The position numbers and the translations under genes are program-made. Positions 57,423 through 64,000 of a stretch of 64,000 nucleotides of DNA are shown in pieces. Source of the stretch: Nelumbo lutea (lineage: Eukaryota > Streptophyta > Magnoliopsida > Proteales > Nelumbonaceae); the NCBI GenBank assembly GCA_022828595.1, contig JAKGHH010000004.1, positions 57,128,422 through 57,192,421 of the forward strand, written 5' to 3'. Each line of letters begins with the position of its first letter. Within the stretch, counting starts at the first letter, position 1. The notes under the pieces are model-generated. The model ran no database searches, was not told the DNA's origin, and saw only the letters and a program-made list of their open reading frames with translations.

Positions 57423-58019
57423 AAAGGTGTAAATCGGGCCATGCTAGGCCAGCAGGGCACAGCCCACATGCGGCCAATGCAAGGTGTAGGTTGTGCTGTG
57501 TTAAGCCGGGCTGCGCCATGCTTCCCTCCCCTAGGATATTTTGGAGGGTTGGTCTGGCACAGCCCACGTAGGCCCGTGTTGTACCGTTCCATGGGCCAAA
57601 CCTTGGTCTAGGTCGGGTTGCAAACTGGGCCAATTCATGTTTTTTTTTTAATTTTTGAAAAAATAATGAAATTTTTAACATAAATTAAAAAAAAATATTT
57701 AGAAATTTTAAAAAAGATACTAAATTTTTATTTTATATGAATTTTGATGTATACAAGTGTTTAATATGCAATAATAAAATGAAATAATATAATAAAATCG
57801 GAAATAAAATTATATATTAATATATTATATAATTATTATAATATATATACATATTATATATTATATATATAAATATATATGGGTCATGCTGGGCCCGACA
57901 TGTGGGCTACAGGCAGCATGGCCCCCATGATCATGCCTTTCTGGGCTGGGCCGAGCTGGCTCAAAATTGTGTCAGACCATATTGCGACAGGAGTGGCACG
58001 GTCCAGTTTACACCTCTAT
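57423..58019. mobile_element. hAT-like non-autonomous element
   Basis: Ends AAAGGTGTAAA and TTTACACCTCTAT form short imperfect TIRs. They are flanked by AATCACCT (57415-57422) and AATCACCC (58020-58027), an 8-bp TSD with one mismatch, as hAT elements make. The ends are GC-rich with many gggcc words and the middle is AT-rich. There is no transposase. The TIR motif is like that of common plant hAT-derived short elements. Confidence 0.65.
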
Positions 58020-58027
58020 AATCACCC

Positions 58028-59740
58028 CTTATTGTTGGTTTTTAAGAAAATAAATTAATAAACATAGTTACAGGAGTAAAACATATAAATGATATAATAA
58101 ATAGGGAGGGTAATTTTGGAAATAAAAATCAGAATTTCCAAAACAAAAACTAATGGACTTTTAAACAACGACAAAGCAAATAGAAATAATGATAAGGGGT
58201 AATTTTGGAAATTAAAATTAGGGAGTTTAGACGAATGGGACGATTACCATTCCCATTTTTATTAGCATATGTTTGGCATCGATGTCGTTGCTCTAGGAAA
58301 TGGTGACATATCATCGCCACGTCGAAAAAAATGGTGCTCCAGAAAACACCTATTTGTTTGGAACCATTTTTTCATTAAAAAAAAACGGTGCTTCAAGCCA
58401 TGCCTTGGAAATTTGGAAGGCATGTCTTGGAGCAACATCAAATTTGGCATTTCCTGGAGTTGTAGCTCGTTGCTGCCAATAGGGACATGAGGTGGTAGTG
58501 ATAGGGACATGATGTGGCACTAGATAATAGGTGCCAGTGCTGAAAGCATTTCCTAGAGCATTGGTACCAAATAGAAAACATTGTTGTTGCTCCATGAAAC
58601 GTCCTAATTGCTAGCAACGCTTCCAAAAAAAAAAGGCATGCTTCCAACCCACACATCATTGGCAAATGGTGTTGTATATGCAATTTTGCACCATTGATGC
58701 CAAACAACTTAATGGTCAATAGCAAAGGGCACGGGAGAGAAAAAGCGCAAGAAGAGGGGGAAATCAAGAGACTAAGAAAGAGGGAGAAAGTTTGAGAGAG
58801 AGAGAGAGAGGAGCATTGATTCAGAGCAAAACCCACAATCCCCATTTCCCTCTCGGCACTTTCATCCTTGTCTAGTGAGCTTCGACTGTTCTGTCTTCGA
58901 CCTACCACTGCTCTGCCATTAAAGCCTCAACCTACCACTACTCTGCCATCGACTTGCTCCCGCTGCCACTATCGAGCTGCCGAGGTAGGAATTCCTTAAT
59001 ACTCATCAAGCTCTCCAAACCCAAGCATTCATTAGTTCTATGAATACCAACAGTAGCATCATTGATCCACAAGAGGTAAATCTTCTACCTCATCCTCTCT
59101 TTTTTTTACATTAAGAGTCTTTCCTATTGGTTGAATTGAAAATCCTTAATCTAACTTTGATTTCTCAATTGCTTGCTATGGACTTAATCAGTGCATTCAG
59201 AGAAGGAAGTTATCTCACTCTCTCCAATCCTCAAACTTACCACCTGAGTCCGAAGGTGGTGATTTTGATAGAAAACGGGTGAGGATTCTCACCCTTTTGC
59301 TCAAGTCCCTACATCCAAAAGGGGTTGGTTTGAAAGAGGGGGAAGATGCGATCTCAATAACACCCCTCCAATTTGCTAGAAAATATGGATTCCCAATCCG
59401 CCGAGCTATGGTGTTTCTTTGTTTTAGAATCAAAATTAAATTAAAAAAAAAAAAAAAAAAAACAGAGAAGGGAAATGTAGTATTCACACTGATCAGAGAA
59501 AGGGGTGCCTAACCCCTTCCCTCTCTTTTTCTCAACTGACCCAAAATGGCCTTGTCATAGCTAAATGGTATGGAATCACTATTTATTTCAAGATGCTTTA
59601 TGAAAAGCAAATCCGAGAGCCCCGTCACTCCCTGTTAGTTATTTCTGATGGGTGGCGACTCCATCTATTTGGCCATGAAGTGAACTGCCAAGGTCATTTT
59701 CCTGACGTTCACAATCAACATAGCATTTGTTACAAGAGAT
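58028..59740. other. Non-coding stretch, probable LTR body
   Basis: It contains a purine-rich run (58740-58810), two copies of cctaccactgctctgcc (near 58900 and 58932), a poly-A run (59443-59462) and ggtggcgactcc at 59651-59662. No coding domain is recognised; the short frames on both strands overlap each other and look accidental. Confidence 0.4.
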
Positions 59741-59931
59741 AAAAATCATAGCAACAATTATGTCCATTGCGAAATGATATTTCTACAAAACTGTTGTTAG
59801 AACATATTGTCATAATGGAAGCGGCTTAGGTTTTGTTTTTATTTCTAGCTCATTGCTATAGGTCTCTAAAAATAGTTTTTTTAGGAGTTCTAGCAACAGT
59901 TTCATTGCTAAAAGTTGATTTTCTTGTAATG
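59741..59931. mobile_element. CACTA-like right terminus
   Basis: The sequence gattttcttgtaatg at 59917-59931 is, in reverse, CATTACAAGAAAATC, one base from the CACTACAAGAAAATC ends common in plant CACTA transposons. The preceding 190 bp hold gcaacagttt and attgctaaaag words in both orientations like the block at 52591-53470. It may be the other end of that block, separated by the inserted DNA at 53490-59718. Confidence 0.45.
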
Positions 59932-61365
59932 CTAACATTTTGTACACATGAAGTACGGAGAAATGAGTTTATAAATTATGGGATCAATTGACATAGGATC
60001 GATCACTCCTATTTACATAATAGGATTAAGCGCTAGTTCACCAACTTTGAAGGAATTGATCTTCACTGCCTCTACCAATTAATGGGCATATACCATTAGT
60101 GCAACTACCGTTTACATTTACAGTTAATTTACTTTCAGCCACCCTTTTACATTCTATAGTTACTTACTTTTAGTGTTTTTATTTATTTGTTTAATTGCAT
60201 TACCATTAACCTGATAGAAGGGTGTACATTTAACTGTTATATTTTATTTCAGTTGTTCTCCACTTGTTAGTAGTTATTTTTTCTTATTGTTTTACATTTA
60301 TTAATTACTAATCTATGCAACTCCTGCTATTATATTGTTGATTTGTTTCTTGTAGTTGCAACTTTTGATTCTTCATTAACTATTGAATCCACTAACTAAG
60401 CTTATTCCATTGCATCTTGTTGAACTACCAAGAAGGCTTAGCTTCAATGTTGGGGGGAATGGCTGGAAACTCGATTTGCTTTTAACAATACTAACTTCAC
60501 CCTTCCCTTTAGAAAGGAAAACTTCCAAAAGCAACTGAGCACCAAAACTCTTCTTATTTGCCTTCGCAAATGCTTCCAGAGACATACTCACGAGACACTG
60601 GCAGGAACCATTCTATCCTTTGAAAACAAGTTATCCAATCGAAAAGAGTAACGATAAGGTCCTTGTATAACTCTTATGGAACAAGTGCCATTTGATTCAA
60701 ACCAAAACTAATAGATGACATGGTCCAACTTGTACTCATTGGTTGGAGCAATTATGCCCCATTGAATGAACCACAAGTCCACAACAGAGAAGCATGATAA
60801 CACGAAATCTCAAAATAGCACTCCCTCTCCCAACATGGACTAACTTGCTGCCAACAATGGTCGCCCAAAAGTAGGTGTAGAAACAAGATCTAGATCACCT
60901 GCCTACAAGAACTTTGTCCACACCAACCCACAATACACTACCCCCCTGTGAATTGGGAACATCTCCCCCTACATAATATAATGCAAAAGATGAGATGTTC
61001 CCCATGTGTGTCTCCGATAAACGTGGGCAAAGTTCTCGTGGGCAGGAGGTCCGGAACAATTCTCAATGCAGGCAAGGAAAGGCTGACAAACAAACTCCCT
61101 AGAACTATCAATGATGTTTTAGAGCTTTCCAACTAAAACCAACACCCTATAGGAAACCCAACGCTTCCTATGGCAGAGAACATGGTCCGTTCTTCAACCT
61201 TCCCCTTTCAATCCATCTAAATTTTACAAGAAGATATTCTTAGAGTAACACCTACCCTCGAGAAACACTCACAAATGAACACACAAAAGTATACAATTCA
61301 CAAAAGAATTAATTATTGATTTACAAGAAAAAGAAAAAGAAATGGTATTTAAATCATTGTATAAA
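59932..61365. other. Intergenic stretch with a degenerate minus-strand frame
   Basis: The minus strand between about 61200 and 60370 shows successive short frames (61132-60938 and 60591-60376) with codon-like texture, but I recognise no family. The plus strand shows nothing. It could be an old coding fragment from a transposon. Confidence 0.35.
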
Positions 61366-63442
61366 TCTATACTACTTTAAAAAGTACGAATGGCCTCTAG
61401 AATGTTTCGGGAATTTTCTAAGGACAATATTCACCCCTCTATGTTTAAATTTAATGATAAAAAATGAGGGCAAATAGGGTAATTGGTTCTTGATATTAAA
61501 TGAGTTGAAAATATGTGATTTAAAGATATCCAATGCATTCAATCCTCTCTCATTAAATCCAATATTTAAGTTATTAACTTGCATTCATGTTCATTGAATC
61601 ATATATTTAAGTCATTTTTATTTCTTCTCATCATTAAGTTATATTAATTAAATCCATACTTAATAAATTAATAATTCCAATAACATAAAAGCTTATACCT
61701 TTAAAATCTACCTAGCAAAAATAGTGTTTTCATCTAAGTGGTGGTAAGAAATTAAATCATTTTGGGTCAAATGGGTTAATCCATGTTGCCATGATTAAAT
61801 AATAAAATTAAAAAATAAATAAAATAAAAAATAGAAATTAAGAAAATTGGGAACATTTTTAACATACATATTAAACAATAATAAGTATGTTAAATAAGAA
61901 ATGTTTTTATTAATAATGAAAATGGAATATAAAATTTAAAATCAATTAGAAATAAAAATATTTACCTATTCTCTCTCATCGAATCCTATGTTTAAAATAT
62001 ATTTTTCTCATCATTAAATTATTGTAATTAAATCCACAATATTAATTTTAATAATATAAAAATAAATATTTTGAAAGGTAATTTGAAAACAACCCATTTT
62101 CTTCTCTCCTGGTGGTGGGCAAGCAATTTGACCATTTGGGGTAAAATGGATTAATAAATAATTTTATAATTAAATAATAAAATTTTAAAATAAATAACTA
62201 TAAATGTAAAAAGTATTTTTATTAATGATGAAAATGGAAATCCAATTTCAAAATCTACCTAGAAATTAAATGATGTCATAGTCAAATAATAAAATTTTTA
62301 ATAATAGAAAATACAAAGAATCACAAAAATAAAGAAAAATAAGAGAAAATTTTGGGTACATATCTAATGTTATATATTTATAAAAAATAAAATATTGGGT
62401 AAATCTCTAATGTTGTACATTCATTATATTAAATAAAAATAAGTTTTATACATAATAAATAATTTTATCAATAATGGAAATGTAATACAAAATTTAATGT
62501 CAACCTAGAAATCAAACAATTTTTATTTTTAGATGGTGGGTTAGTGATTTGAGTAAAATGATACCATAGACAAACAAAAATTAAGTGTGATAAGTAAAAA
62601 ATATTTTATATAATGTAAATGAAATATATAATTTAAAGGAAAAATTATAGTCAGTCAGTTGTACATTTAAAATTAGGTTGCAGGTTGGTCCAGAAACCAA
62701 CCAAACTCTGAAAATCGGCTCTACATTTCAAATTATAAAAACCCCTACAATGTCATCAAAGGCTTATGTGATTGTTGCAAACATGGGACTCTTATTCCAT
62801 GTTGGACACAACAAAAACCTATATCGAAAATAGGTTTTCAGTTTCTCTCCCACTCCCTTTGTCTCTCAATCTCCCTCTCTTCTCTCTCACTCTCACAGTC
62901 ATCTCTCGATCTCCCGCTCCCTCTGTCTCTTCCACTTTCTTTGTTTCGATCTGTAGCCAAATCAAAACCTCTCTCTCTATTGTTCCCCCTCAATATTTCT
63001 CATTCTTCTCCCTCACTCTCCCTCTTGGTCAAAATTTCATTCTCACTCAATCTCTATCATTCTCCAATTGGTGTAAGTTTCATAGCCAAGAGTTTCTTGT
63101 GAATTTTTATCAATTTGGTGTAATAATTTATGAACCATACCAAGTTGGTTTCATGTTCTTTTATATGATCTAATAAATACCATACAAGTGTGTAAGGAAA
63201 TAAGAAAATAAAAAAATGAGAGAGGGAGAGGGAGAGAAACTGAGGGAGAATGATAGAAATTAAGGGAAAAGGAGAGATCAATCGAGAAAGAGAATGAGAG
63301 AAATTGAGGGAGAACGATAGGTAGAGAGAGAATGAGAGAATTTGACATAGAGAATATAAATATAGAAACCAAAAGCCATTTTTATTTATTTTCAAATTAC
63401 ATAGTCGTTGAGCAGATAAAGATGGCTGTGAGTGAAAGAGTA

Positions 63443-63473
<31 letters not shown>

Positions 63474-63951
63474 CTAAAAACCCTTTTTTATTTTCTAATC
63501 ACCCAACATTAAAGGGCAATTTCAGTATAGGCTTTTTATTATGTCCAATATGGATTAAGAGGCCCATGTCGGCAATAGCCACATAACCCTCTGATGACAT
63601 GGCAAGGGTTTTTATAACTTGAAATGTAGAGCCGTTTGTTAGAGTTTTATTGGTTTGTAGACCAACTTGTAACCAAATTTTAAATGTACAACAGACTTCG
63701 ACTATAATTTCCCCTAATTTAAAATTAATCCAAAAGCAATGCTATTTTTTATCTAGATGGTGGGTTAATGGTCCAACTTTTCAAAACAACGCATGATGTC
63801 ATAATTGACTAATAAATATTTAAGTTTATTTTTAATCATATTGTTACTTTTTTTAATTTTCAATTTCTATCTTAACTATGATATATCTAAAATTCAAGTA
63901 ATTAATATGGAAAAAAATTTCCAATGTGCAACGCATGTGCTTAATTACTAG
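61366..63951 (+). mobile_element. Non-autonomous Helitron
   Basis: The 5' end TCTATACTAC follows an A (61365). The 3' end CTAG is followed by T (63952) and preceded by an imperfect hairpin (gtgcaacgcatgtgc, 63926-63940) about eight bases upstream. Insertion between A and T, a TC start, a CTRR end and a 3' hairpin are the Helitron signs, and there is no TSD. No Rep/helicase frame is present. A Mutator-like element sits inside. Confidence 0.72.
62638..63714. mobile_element. Mutator-like TIR element, 9-bp TSD TAATTTAAA
   Basis: Inverted repeats of about 200 bp start GGAAAAATTATAGTC at 62638 and, in reverse, GGGGAAATTATAGTC at 63714. Flanks are identical TAATTTAAA (62629-62637 and 63715-63723). 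Long TIRs with a 9-bp TSD indicate a Mutator-like (MULE) origin. The interior has a pyrimidine-rich left part (62840-63060) and a purine-rich right part (63200-63340), so almost the whole element can pair into a hairpin. No transposase is present. Confidence 0.82.
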
Positions 63952-64000
63952 TATTGTAAAACATGGGGGCTAAAATGAATTTCTTCCCCATGGCCATAGT

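Larger units (their letters stand above)
53490..59718 (+). mobile_element. Probable long gypsy LTR, interrupted by two elements
   Basis: Tentative. The left part has a minisatellite of the accaaaatacccttg kind and a TATA box (54182-54189). The right end has ggtggcgactcc at 59651-59662, a motif commonly seen near the 3' end of LTRs of chromovirus-type gypsy elements. Removing the copia-A solo LTR (54240-56150) and the hAT-like element (57423-58019) leaves about 3.7 kb. Exact ends and a TSD were not found, and part of this span may be unrelated DNA. Confidence 0.35.

Noticed and set aside
58262..58908. Several overlapping frames on both strands near 58.3-58.9 kb
   Set aside because: They overlap in all phases, share no domain and lie in probable LTR sequence.
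62772..63173. Plus-strand Ser/Leu-rich frame of 133 codons
   Set aside because: It is low-complexity ctctct sequence inside the same TIR element, with no domain.
63057..63395. Minus-strand Leu/Ser-rich frame
   Set aside because: It is the product of the pyrimidine/purine-rich inverted repeat of the Mutator-like element, with an overlapping frame of the same kind on the other phase.
1..64000. Host protein genes, tRNA or rRNA genes
   Set aside because: All recognisable coding similarity belongs to transposable elements, and I found no tRNA- or rRNA-like sequence by eye.

Overview
This window is plant nuclear heterochromatin-type DNA made almost entirely of nested, degenerate transposable elements. 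I found no host gene, tRNA or rRNA gene that I can support. The evidence for a flowering plant is the element types: Ty1/copia and Ty3/gypsy LTR retrotransposons of the Tat/Ogre and Athila kinds (one Athila-like copy keeps an Asp-tRNA-type primer site), a Helitron, a Mutator-like TIR element, a hAT-like element and CACTA-like ends. The species cannot be read from the sequence.

Left part (1-24 kb) is a stack of insertions. The outermost is a Tat/Ogre-type gypsy element (Gypsy-2, integrase at 19129). It was hit by an Athila-like element (B1, 3' LTR 17629-19128). B1 was hit by a Tat-type gypsy element (Gypsy-1, 3' LTR ends 16980). Gypsy-1 was hit in gag by a copia element (A1, LTR ends 6250) and in the protease region by a solo LTR (7430-8982, perfect TSD TCCAC). 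A1 was itself hit in gag by a reverse copia-A LTR (1-1140). Both gypsy elements carry, between integrase and the 3' end, a long antisense reading frame with canonical introns. These antisense genes are the most biologically interesting content.

Middle part (24-48 kb) is dominated by one copia family, copia-A, with about 1.9-kb LTRs. Copy A2 (25702-31844, minus) has a perfect 5-bp TSD and sits in another LTR (LTR-E), which sits in the leader of a fourth copia copy (A4). An Athila-like element (B2, 32608-36884) keeps its 5' LTR, primer site, gag and protease but has lost most of pol. Copy A3 (36885-46482, minus) carries a solo LTR (LTR-D, TSD GCTAC) and an oddly bordered copia-A LTR flanked by a 0.26-kb duplication. 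At 46483-47994 two copia-A LTR pieces meet head to head at a perfect short palindrome.

Right part (48-64 kb) is AT-rich, with fragments of copia-A LTRs (one solo LTR, 54240-56150), a probable long gypsy LTR, a hAT-like element, CACTA-like subterminal repeats, and a complete-looking non-autonomous Helitron (61366-63951) that contains a Mutator-like TIR element with a 9-bp TSD.

No element here looks able to move by itself. Nearly all premature stops that can be checked are one C-to-T or G-to-A step from the expected codon, as expected for long-silenced, methylated DNA.
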